DNA of 64,000 bases from an uncultured Clostridia bacterium (GTDB lineage Bacteria; Bacillota; Clostridia; Christensenellales; Borkfalkiaceae), in NCBI GenBank assembly GCA_947626575.1, contig CANQSR010000001.1, positions 1 through 64,000 of the forward strand. Reading direction: 5' to 3'. The notes below the pieces were generated by a model. That model saw only the letters and a list, made by a program, of their open reading frames with translations, ran no database searches and was not told where the DNA came from. A program made the translations under genes and the position numbers. Below are positions 1 through 6,226 of the stretch, piece after piece; the first letter of the stretch is position 1; each line of letters begins with the position of its first letter.

Positions 1-825
1 ATAAACGGGCAGGAACCCGCGCTCACCGACCGGAGCGGAAAGGCCTATCCCGAAACGGGGACTTCCAACCGCTATGGGAATCTTTATAGCGACGAGTATT
101 TCTATTCGCATTACGTCATGACCGACGTCACGCTCAAAGATTCCGTCGTGGAGACGAGCGGCCTCTTCACTGTGGGCATGGAGAGCAACTTCTCAGGGCA
201 ATACCTCTATGAGGGGTCCGATCCAAGCGATAGCTACTACTCTGCCACCAAGGAATGGCAGCATTCGGGCGGGACGTCCTTTGCCGCAGTTCTCCGCCTC
301 GAAGGCGACGTGCGGCTGTACGATTGGAAGGATTTCTCGCTCGTGGATGCCTCCACGCTCATTGAGGCGACGGCGAATGTCGGCATACCGGGATCCGGGA
401 GCGGCCTCTCCGAGGGCCTCAAACTCAACCTCAAAGCCATGCTCGAACTCGTCATAAACAAGACGCCCGCATACAAAGGCGTCATCCAATCCATTGACGG
501 CAAGGACTATGTCCACGGCGGCATTGCGCTCTATGGCGGGGGCAGGAACTATTCCGCGGTGGATCTCTCCAAGCTCGGCAAGAAATCTTCGGCGACGGAT
601 ACGGCGCTCGATGACTTCATGTATATCGGCGTCAATATCGGCGTCCTCAAAGGCGGGCAGGGCGTTTTAGATACGCAGGGTACCATCCTGCCCAAGGCCG
701 CGGGAGGCCATGACTTCAATTTCTATATGTACGGCTCCAATAGCGCCAATAACTACCTCGCACAGCTCAACGACGAGCAGAAGGGCCTCAAATATTCCGG
801 CGTCTCCAAACTCCCCGCGTTCTAA
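1..825 (+). CDS. 3' part of an unidentified protein gene
   Basis: The reading frame is open from the first base of the window, so the gene starts upstream and 274 codons are visible before TAA at 823-825. I do not recognise a family. The visible protein is soluble-looking, rich in Gly, Ser, Tyr and Asp, and has no membrane segment or sorting motif at its end (it finishes SKLPAF). That composition (for example YMYGSNSANNYL near the end) resembles secreted or surface beta-rich proteins, but this is only an impression. An ATG at 118 is internal and has no reason to be the start. A strong GC hairpin follows at 838-862. Reality as a coding region is fairly sure from the long open frame and codon pattern; function is unknown. 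Confidence 0.7.
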   Translation: MNGQEPALTDRSGKAYPETGTSNRYGNLYSDEYFYSHYVMTDVTLKDSVVETSGLFTVGMESNFSGQYLYEGSDPSDSYYSATKEWQHSGGTSFAAVLRLEGDVRLYDWKDFSLVDASTLIEATANVGIPGSGSGLSEGLKLNLKAMLELVINKTPAYKGVIQSIDGKDYVHGGIALYGGGRNYSAVDLSKLGKKSSATDTALDDFMYIGVNIGVLKGGQGVLDTQGTILPKAAGGHDFNFYMYGSNSANNYLAQLNDEQKGLKYSGVSKLPAF

Positions 826-837
826 GTAAAAACAGTC

Positions 838-862
838 CCCGCCCTGCGGGTTGCAGGGCGGG
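838..862. terminator. GC-rich hairpin between two genes
   Basis: Perfect 10-bp stem CCCGCCCTGC (838-847) with its complement (853-862) and loop GGGTT. There is no T-run on the plus side, but an A5 tract lies just before it at 828-832. It is therefore a weak plus-strand terminator, or one that works better on the minus strand. Confidence 0.4.
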
Positions 863-933
863 AGACAAAAAACGCGGTACCCATGTCCGCGATGGATGCT
901 TCAAAAACCACTTTCCGAAAAGAGGATAATGTC

Positions 934-1434
934 ATGAAACTGTTCTTTGAGGACCGTATTATGTCCTGGTGCGATTCCTTCGATATCTTCGATGAGATCG
1001 GCAGAAAGCTCTTCCGCGTCAATGCCGACCCGCACGGCCGTAAAAAATTGAAGATCTATGACGTCTACCAGCGCAACAAGAGCGTTGCGACCATCAAGGA
1101 GTGCGATGAGAAGGTCTCAGGCGTGGAGATCAAGCACGGCACCAGATTTGTCTCCGTCGTGCGGCGGTTCGTCTCCCGCCTCTTCCGCTTCTTCGACCTC
1201 GGTTTTATGGGCTGGTGTGCGCGCGGCTCCTTCGATGAAGGCAATTTCCTCATCCTCGACGCCAACGACCGCACCGTCGCCAAGATCTCGGAGGGGTCCA
1301 ATGTGGACCACTGCCTGATGCGGTGCATCGATACGCTCCCGGAGTTTACCCTCCATTCGCTCACCTTCACCCTCGCCATTGACGTGCAGGTCTCCGAATC
1401 CCAATGCTCCGACGCCCTCGCAATCAATTCTTGA
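934..1434 (+). CDS. LURP-one-related (YxjI/LOR-like) protein
   Basis: 166 aa from ATG at 934, chosen because AGAGG at 921-925 gives a good ribosome binding site; an in-frame ATG at 883 lacks one and coincides with a repeated DNA word. The N-terminus (MKLFFEDRIMSW, then FDIFDEIGRKLF and LKIYDVYQRNKSVATI) follows the pattern of the LOR beta-barrel family (YxjI, LURP-one, tubby-like fold), in which short beta-hairpins of a 'device/core' sequence repeat. Those proteins are small cytosolic or membrane-associated barrels of unclear function in bacteria. No catalytic residues are visible. It stands alone, followed by a long repeat-filled gap. Family call is by eye; a related DUF is possible. Confidence 0.55.
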   Translation: MKLFFEDRIMSWCDSFDIFDEIGRKLFRVNADPHGRKKLKIYDVYQRNKSVATIKECDEKVSGVEIKHGTRFVSVVRRFVSRLFRFFDLGFMGWCARGSFDEGNFLILDANDRTVAKISEGSNVDHCLMRCIDTLPEFTLHSLTFTLAIDVQVSESQCSDALAINS

Positions 1435-1440
1435 TTTAGC

Positions 1441-1940
1441 GAGGGGCAACGCGCCCCGTGTAGGGGAGCCGGCGAGGATGGGCCGAGCCTGAGGGATTCA
1501 CGTCATTCCGAACCCCGCAGGGGTGAGAAATCTCTAAGGACGAGATTCCTCGACTTCGCTCGGAATGACAAATAGAAGCCTCGGTCGTTCGGAATGACAC
1601 GGTGGGGGGCGAGCGGCCTCGTCGCCCCTAAGAGGGGAGATGTCGCGAGCCTGAGAGTGACAGAGGGGTTTTGAACGTTCACGTCATTCCGAACGTATGT
1701 GAGGAATCTCCAAGAACGAAGTCCGTTTGCACAACGCTTGGTCGCAATAGGATTCTTCGCGGATGAGCAAGCCGTTGAAAGCCAAACCGTTACGGCTCAG
1801 AATGACGCTTAACCGTTCGGCTACTTCGTCGCTTCGCTCCTCGTGACGCGCTTAGACTACAATAGAAGCCTCGCGCGGACAGAATGACGCTTAACCGTGC
1901 GGCTACTTCGTCGCTACGTTCCTCGAAATGACGCCAGAGA
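1441..1940. repeat. Mosaic of dispersed repeats (500-bp non-coding)
   Basis: No gene is seen here. The stretch contains several copies or half-copies of the ACGTCATTCCG...GAGGAATCTC...CGGAATGAC element (about 1500-1600 and 1679-1805) and related segments ending CAGAATGACG (about 1820-1935). A CCCTTAAGAGGGGA/TGTCGCGAGCCTGAG-type block is present near 1610-1680. The same blocks recur at about 3940-4440, 22900-23190, 24930-25045 and 42670-42830. Confidence 0.75.
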
Positions 1941-1947
1941 AATAATA

Positions 1948-1980
1948 GGCCGCCCGCCGCGCATTGCGCGGCGGGCGGCC
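1948..1980 (-). terminator. Terminator hairpin of the LRR_5 lipoprotein gene
   Basis: Perfect 15-bp GC stem (1948-1962 with 1966-1980, loop ATT) lies just beyond the stop codon of the minus-strand lipoprotein gene. On the minus strand it is followed by a T-rich TATTATTTCT, so it fits a rho-independent terminator with a modest U-tract. Confidence 0.65.
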
Positions 1981-1996
1981 TTGTCATACAGAAATT

Positions 1997-3601
1997 TTAC
2001 ACGTACTTATCGCGTTGGGACTTGCGCGACGAACTGCGCATGGAATTGTATGTGCGGGGCCAAAGCGTTGTCGTACAGGTGAAGGTGACGACGTAAAAAC
2101 CGCCGTCAAGTACGCCGCTTCCGTCGAAGATGGTATTTGGCGCGATCTTGTCCCATTCTGTGATGCTCCCCGCATAGTCGCAGGTCGTGATGCCGCAGTA
2201 GGCGAAGGCATATTCGCCGATCTTCGTCACCGAGGCGGGAATGGAGAGGCTCGTCACATCCGTAAGCCCGTAAAATGCCCGCGCAGGGATCTCGGTCGTC
2301 CCCGCGGGGATGGTCAGCGCGCCTTCGAGCTTGCTTCCGCCCACTCTTAGTTCTATCTCATCGGCCGCATTGTAACTGCAAGCGGCCGCGCCCGCATCGG
2401 CGAGATACTCGGACATGGTACCCCCGTAAGTGATCTTGAGCTTCTCCGAACGGCAACAATTATAGAAACAGTCGGTGCCGTATGACCCCACGCCCTTGGG
2501 CAATGTGATGGAATCGAGCGAGTGGATGCCGTAAAAGGCCTCCTGCGGGATGCGGGCCGTCCCCTGCGGCACGGCGAGGTCTCCCTCGCACTTGGCGTTC
2601 CCGAAATAGAGGTCGCGCGTATCGGACATGAGATAGCTCTCCGCAAAGACGGCGTCGTCCAAGCCCAACCAATCGGCGAGCGTACCCGAAAATTTCACGG
2701 TCACGTGCGTTGCGATCTTATAGAATGCGGTCTTGCCTACCGATTTTATGGACGCGCCGAGGGCAACCGTCTGCAATTTTGCACAGGAATTGAAAACGCT
2801 GCTCCCGATGGTTTCGAGCGCCGTCCCGCGCACCTCTTCGAGCGCAGGGCAGGCATAAAAGGCAAAATCCGCGAGTTCGGTCACTCCTTTCAGGTCGGCT
2901 ACCGTGAGGGCCGTATCCCAGAAGGCGGAACTTCCGATGGTTTTCGTGCCGCCGAACTCGACGCTTTCGAGCGCGGTGCAGTGGGTGAAGGCGTTGAAGC
3001 CGATCTCCTCCACCGTGTCGGGCAAAACCACGCGCGTAAGCGTCGTATCGGGCGAATTTGCGTCATAGAAAGCCTTATTCCCGATCTTGGTCACCGTCTT
3101 CCCCAAGTGGCGAGCGGGGATAATGATTTCGGCGCCCATCTCTTCCCCGCGGCCGGTCACGGTGTAAGTATCCGTCTCTTCGTCAAGTTCGAAGGCAAGA
3201 AGGGAAGCGGGTAATTGCGCGCCGCATACGGTGCAGACTTCGTCGGCGACGGTATGCGCGTCCTCCGCATAGCGTTCGAGGCAGTCGGGGCAAGTTTTCC
3301 AATGTGAATTTTCATCGTGTTCCCATGCCGCATCGGTATGCACGTGCGGGGGTTCATAACCGCAAACCGAACACTTACCCCCGGACATGGTATGCTCCGA
3401 TCTCGCCGAGACCTCTGATTTGTGTTCGCACGTCGCCGCGTGCCAATGGAAGGTTTCGTCCATGGACCACGCCTCTTCGAAGGTGTGCGTGTGCGCGGGC
3501 GGATTAGGATCTATGGGGTCGGCCGTCACGCCGCTACAAGCCGCAAGCGGCAGGGTCAAGGCGCAGGCGAGTAACAATGCGGAAACTTTTTTGATCTTCA
3601 T
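1997..3601 (-). CDS. LRR_5 (BspA-like) lipoprotein
   Basis: 534 aa. The start at 3601 (MKIKKVSALLL) is preceded by a GAGGTG site; the longer frame upstream runs through the promoter. The signal peptide ends in LPLAAC, so Cys22 should be lipidated and the protein held on the outer face of the membrane. Residues about 30-130 contain short HTHTFEEAW / HWHAATCEH / C-x2-C-type His- and Cys-rich units (HWKTCPDC, VCTVCGA) that could bind metal. From about residue 150 come leucine-rich LRR_5 units (for example LTRVVLPDTVEEIGFNAFTHC), ending near residue 520. BspA-like repeats are typical of surface proteins of host-associated bacteria. Its promoter is overlapped by an operator-like palindrome beside a divergent XRE regulator. 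Confidence 0.85.
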   Translation of the reverse strand: MKIKKVSALLLACALTLPLAACSGVTADPIDPNPPAHTHTFEEAWSMDETFHWHAATCEHKSEVSARSEHTMSGGKCSVCGYEPPHVHTDAAWEHDENSHWKTCPDCLERYAEDAHTVADEVCTVCGAQLPASLLAFELDEETDTYTVTGRGEEMGAEIIIPARHLGKTVTKIGNKAFYDANSPDTTLTRVVLPDTVEEIGFNAFTHCTALESVEFGGTKTIGSSAFWDTALTVADLKGVTELADFAFYACPALEEVRGTALETIGSSVFNSCAKLQTVALGASIKSVGKTAFYKIATHVTVKFSGTLADWLGLDDAVFAESYLMSDTRDLYFGNAKCEGDLAVPQGTARIPQEAFYGIHSLDSITLPKGVGSYGTDCFYNCCRSEKLKITYGGTMSEYLADAGAAACSYNAADEIELRVGGSKLEGALTIPAGTTEIPARAFYGLTDVTSLSIPASVTKIGEYAFAYCGITTCDYAGSITEWDKIAPNTIFDGSGVLDGGFYVVTFTCTTTLWPRTYNSMRSSSRKSQRDKYV

Positions 3602-3625
3602 AGAGTACACCTCGTTTTTTTCTTC

Positions 3626-3654
3626 ATTATATCTAACCAACAGTTAGTTGTCAA
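3626..3654 (-). promoter_or_regulatory. Consensus sigma-A promoter of the LRR_5 lipoprotein gene
   Basis: Read on the minus strand: TTGACA (3654-3649), a 17-nt spacer, then TATAAT (3631-3626). Both hexamers are perfect consensus. The spacer is almost entirely filled by the palindrome at 3633-3647, so a bound repressor would block RNA polymerase. Confidence 0.85.
3633..3647. promoter_or_regulatory. Operator-like palindrome 1
   Basis: CTAACCAACAGTTAG, with inverted arms CTAAC/GTTAG. It sits inside the -35/-10 spacer of the lipoprotein promoter. It matches the second site 29 bp away at 12 of 15 positions. The likely ligand is the adjacent XRE-family regulator (inference). Confidence 0.65.
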
Positions 3655-3661
3655 GCAAAAA

Positions 3662-3676
3662 CTAACCATCGGTTAT
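3662..3676. promoter_or_regulatory. Operator-like palindrome 2
   Basis: CTAACCATCGGTTAT, with inverted arms TAACC/GGTTA. It lies 15 bp upstream of the AGGAG site of the XRE regulator gene, where binding would give autoregulation. It forms a pair with the palindrome at 3633-3647. Confidence 0.65.
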
Positions 3677-3702
3677 ATATTTTTGAAGAAAGGAGCAAGA
3701 TG

Positions 3703-3912
3703 ATGGGCGAGATGATCAAGGAGCGGCTGAGGGAAGAGTTGAAGGCGAGCGGGTTGACGACGGTGGAGATTGCAAAGCGCGTGGGGGTTTCCCCCGAAAT
3801 GATCACGCAATATATGACGACCAAGAAACTGCCCAAGCTCGATACTTTTGCGCGGCTGTGCAAGGAACTTGAACTTTCCGCCGACTACATTCTCGGCTTA
3901 AAGAACTTTTGA
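3703..3912 (+). CDS. Small XRE-family helix-turn-helix regulator
   Basis: 69 aa, or 70 if the ATG at 3700 is used. AGGAG at 3691-3695 is 4 nt from the first ATG and 7 nt from the second, so 3703 is preferred. The whole protein is one Cro/C1-type HTH domain: LREELKASGLTTVEIAKRVGVS forms helices 1-2 and PEMITQYMTTKKLPKL the recognition region. The C-terminus (LCKELELSADYILGL) is typical of XRE regulators of Bacillota. There is no extra sensing domain, so any signal must act otherwise. It is divergent from the LRR_5 lipoprotein gene, and two matching palindromes between them suggest it represses that gene and itself. Confidence 0.85.
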   Translation: MGEMIKERLREELKASGLTTVEIAKRVGVSPEMITQYMTTKKLPKLDTFARLCKELELSADYILGLKNF

Positions 3913-4640
3913 GGCACCCATGTCCGCGGTGGGGGGTGTTATTTCAAACCCCGCAGGGGTGAGGAATCTCGAAGAACGAAGTCCGTTTGCACGCCGCTTG
4001 GTCGCAATAGGATTCTTCGCGGATGAGCAGTTCGCTGAAAGCCAAACTTATTCGGCTCAGAATGACGGCTACTTCGTCGCTACGCTCCTCGTGACGCGCT
4101 TAGATTATTACAATAGAAGCCTCGCGCGGATAGAATGACAAACGAGCCTCGCGCGGACAGAATGACGCGCGGAGATGGTTGAGGGCTTGGCGCCCTATGA
4201 GGGGAGCTGTCACGCGCCCTTGCGTGACTGAGGGGTTTTGAACGTTCACGTCATTCCGAACGTATGTGAGGAATCTCGAAGAACGAAGTCCATTTGCACA
4301 ACGCTTGGTCGCAATAGGATTCTTCGCGGATGGGCAAGTCGCTGAAAGTCAAACTATTACGGCTCAGAATGACGTTCGGCTACTTCGTCGCTTCGCTCCT
4401 CGTGACGCGCTTAGACTATAATAGAAGCCTCGCGCGGACAGGGGAGCGGCCCCTTGCTGTCCCTTTTAGGGAAAGTGGCGCGAAGCGCCGAAAGGGTTTC
4501 CAAAACCCCTCAGTCTCGGCCTACGGCCTCGCCAGCTCCCCTCAAAGGGGCGCCAAGATCCCAAGGGGGTAGGGCTTTCGGGGTCGCCGCTCCCGACCTG
4601 TCACGGCGGAGCCGTGACATCCTCCCCCCATTTCTGCGAA
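3913..4640. repeat. Mosaic of dispersed repeats (about 730-bp non-coding)
   Basis: No gene is seen. The stretch carries two long copies of the GAGGAATCTC...AGAACGAAGTCC...GGATTCTTCGCGGATG...CAGAATGACG element (about 3940-4140 and 4240-4400). Two CCCCTCA / GGGGAGCTGTCACG-type blocks lie at about 4190-4235 and 4490-4600. Short open frames here (peptides such as ITPLAYFVASLLVTRLD) are by-products of the repeats. Confidence 0.75.
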
Positions 4641-4663
4641 ACAGGGGGAGGCGCGCGATAGGC

Positions 4664-4694
4664 AAAAAAACCGCACCCCATGGTGCGGTTTTTT
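4664..4694 (-). terminator. Terminator of the rpsF-ssb-rpsR operon
   Basis: CCGCACC (4671-4677) pairs with GGTGCGG (4682-4688) around CCAT. It is flanked by A7 (4664-4670) and T6 (4689-4694), so it can end transcription from either side. On the minus strand it closes the ribosomal operon after a tandem repeat. Confidence 0.85.
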
Positions 4695-4721
4695 ATCATA
4701 AAATTCAGCTCGCTCCGTCTT

Positions 4722-4960
4722 AAAAGCAGATGCTTGGCTGAGCCTGTCCTAAAAGCTGATGCTTGGCTGAGCCTGTCCTAAAAGCTGATGCTTGGCTGAG
4801 CCTGTCCTAAAAGCTGATGCTTGGCTGAGCCTGTCCTAAAAGCTGATGTTTGGCGTAATCTGTCTTGAAAGGGCAGATGTTTGCAGTCTGCCGTGGAAGG
4901 CAAATATTTGGCGTAATCTGCTTGAAAGGGCAGAGGCGCGGCTCAGTCTGCCTTGAAGGG
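4722..4960 (-). repeat. Tandem array derived from the rpsR 3' end
   Basis: Four consecutive 29-bp units (4722-4750, 4751-4779, 4780-4808, 4809-4837; the first has one change) are followed by more diverged units up to the rpsR stop. Read on the minus strand, each unit begins like the last codons of rpsR (CTGCCCTTCAAGGCAGACTGA): examples are CTGCCCTTTCAAG-CAGATTA and CAGCTTTTAGGACAGGCTCA. The array lies between the rpsR stop codon and its terminator and would be part of the transcript. Confidence 0.75.
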
Positions 4961-5278
4961 CAGAAGGGCGGCGATACGGGCGCGCTTGATGGCGATCGCA
5001 AGCTCTCTCTGATGCTTTGCGCAGGTACCCGTCATGCGGCGGGGAAGGATCTTTCCGCCCTCCGCAATGAACTTCCTCAGCTTCGCCGTATCTTTATAGT
5101 TGATTTCCGACTTCTCCTGGCAGAAGAGGCAGACTTTCTTGAAATTCTGCTTCTTGAAACCTTTTTTGGCAGGACGGTCGCCTCTCTCGCCCTTCTCCGT
5201 CTTTTCACGGGAAGCGGCGGACTCGGCGGGCGCGCCCTCTTCTTCAACAGGAGCGGTCAAAACTTCGCTTTCTTCCAT
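4943..5278 (-). CDS. rpsR: 30S ribosomal protein S18
   Basis: 111 aa. S18 binds 16S rRNA in the platform of the small subunit as a heterodimer with S6. The core starts around residue 45 ([10 protein letters not shown]) and contains [43 protein letters not shown], the S18 signature. C-x2-C plus a third Cys (GTCAKH) suggests the zinc-binding form. The first 40 or so residues form an Ala/Glu then Lys-rich extension that most S18 proteins lack, making it longer than the usual 75-90 aa. It is third in the rpsF-ssb-rpsR operon, with AAGGAGA before the ATG. Its 3' end has seeded a tandem array downstream. Confidence 0.97.
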   Translation of the reverse strand: MEESEVLTAPVEEEGAPAESAASREKTEKGERGDRPAKKGFKKQNFKKVCLFCQEKSEINYKDTAKLRKFIAEGGKILPRRMTGTCAKHQRELAIAIKRARIAALLPFKAD

Positions 5279-5328
5279 AACGATGTCTCCTTATAATACT
5301 TTTTGGTCGCTCTGCGAAGGCAAAGCGC

Positions 5329-5763
5329 TTAGAATGGAATGTCGCCGTCGTCATCGAACGATTCGAGCGCGGGCTTCTTTTTGGGCGCGCGTTCGGGGGC
5401 GGCAGCGGGTGCGTCGTAGAAGTCTCCGCCCGCAGAGTTATCCTGGTTGCGGGGCGAGAGAAATTCCACGTCCTGTGCGATGATGTCTACGGCCGTGCGG
5501 CGCTGACCCTGGTTATCCTCATAGTTCCGCATCTGGATGCTTCCGGATACTGCCACCTTGGAACCCTTCTTCACGCAACGCGCAATGGTATCGGCAAGGC
5601 CGCGCCATGCGGTGACGTTGAAGAAATCCGTCTGGCGTTCCCCGTCCTGTGAAGTATAGGGGCGGTTGACTGCGATGGCGAAGTGGCAGACGCTCACACC
5701 GCCGTTGGTCTGCGAGATTTCGGGATCGCGCGTGAGATTGCCGATCAAAAACACCTTATTCAT
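5329..5763 (-). CDS. ssb: Single-stranded DNA-binding protein
   Basis: 144 aa. It coats single-stranded DNA during replication and repair and recruits partners through its acidic tip. The OB-fold occupies residues 1-105 (MNKVFLIGNLTRDPE, FAIAVNRPY, DFFNVTAWRGLADTIARCVKKG, VSGSIQMRNYEDNQGQRRT). It is followed by a short Ala/Pro/Lys linker and the conserved C-terminal tip DDDGDIPF. The ATG directly abuts the rpsF stop codon, so translation is probably coupled. The gene lies between rpsF and rpsR, the usual arrangement. Confidence 0.97.
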   Translation of the reverse strand: MNKVFLIGNLTRDPEISQTNGGVSVCHFAIAVNRPYTSQDGERQTDFFNVTAWRGLADTIARCVKKGSKVAVSGSIQMRNYEDNQGQRRTAVDIIAQDVEFLSPRNQDNSAGGDFYDAPAAAPERAPKKKPALESFDDDGDIPF

Positions 5764-6054
5764 TTACTTTTCCTCAACTTTCGTGATCATACGGCGAAGC
5801 ACAGAGGCGGAGATGCCCGCAACGCGGTCCAGCTCTGCGATCGTCTCACCCGGCGCTCTGAAAGTCATGAGCGTGAAGAAAGCGTCCGACTTGTAGTCGA
5901 TGGTGTACGCAGTTTTCTTGGTACCCCATTTGTCGGTCGATTCCACACTGCCGCCCATGGAAGTGACGATATCGGCGTACTTTTTGAGTTCGGCCTCCCG
6001 CGCTTCTTCTTCCATGTCGCTTCTGAGCAGAATGAGCATTTCGTATTTCTGCAT
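5764..6054 (-). CDS. rpsF: 30S ribosomal protein S6
   Basis: 96 aa from ATG at 6054, chosen because GGGAGGT stands just upstream; a longer open frame to 6183 runs through the leader and promoter. Signature segments are MQKYEMLILLRSDMEEEAR, YADIVTSMGGSVESTDKWGTKKTAYTIDYKSDAFFTLMTF and a C-terminal RRMITKVEEK. S6 pairs with S18 on the small subunit, and in many bacteria the S6:S18 pair binds its own mRNA leader. It is the first gene of the operon, with a consensus promoter and a structured leader upstream. Confidence 0.97.
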   Translation of the reverse strand: MQKYEMLILLRSDMEEEAREAELKKYADIVTSMGGSVESTDKWGTKKTAYTIDYKSDAFFTLMTFRAPGETIAELDRVAGISASVLRRMITKVEEK

Positions 6055-6078
6055 ATTTTTACCTCCCGGTCTTGATCG

Positions 6079-6136
6079 GCGCAGTAACGTTCGGGTTACG
6101 CTTCCCGCCGAGGCGGGGCGCACGGAAGTACTGCGC
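6079..6136 (-). promoter_or_regulatory. Structured 5' leader of rpsF (candidate S6:S18 autoregulatory site)
   Basis: On the minus strand GCGCAGTA (6136-6129) can pair with TACTGCGC (6086-6079). This closes a region that holds a CCCGCC/GGCGGG hairpin, a GTAAC...GTTAC hairpin and CCG triplets. The S6:S18 complex is known to recognise a CCG-containing leader stem in many phyla. The match to that motif is by analogy; only the pairing is seen directly. Confidence 0.4.
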
Positions 6137-6159
6137 AAGGCTTGCGACTTTTCTCTGTT

Positions 6160-6188
6160 ATTATACTTGTTTTTTCCGTACAAGTCAA
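6160..6188 (-). promoter_or_regulatory. Promoter of rpsF-ssb-rpsR
   Basis: Minus strand TTGACT (6188-6183), 17-nt spacer, TATAAT (6165-6160). It lies about 100 nt upstream of the rpsF start, leaving room for the structured leader. Confidence 0.85.
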
Positions 6189-6226
6189 CGCGTTTTGCGC
6201 CGCTTTCCGCGGAAATTTGCGAAATT

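Noticed and set aside
4722-4866. Possible CRISPR array in the 29-bp repeats
   Set aside because: Units are directly adjacent with no unique spacers, and they derive from the rpsR end. No cas genes are present.
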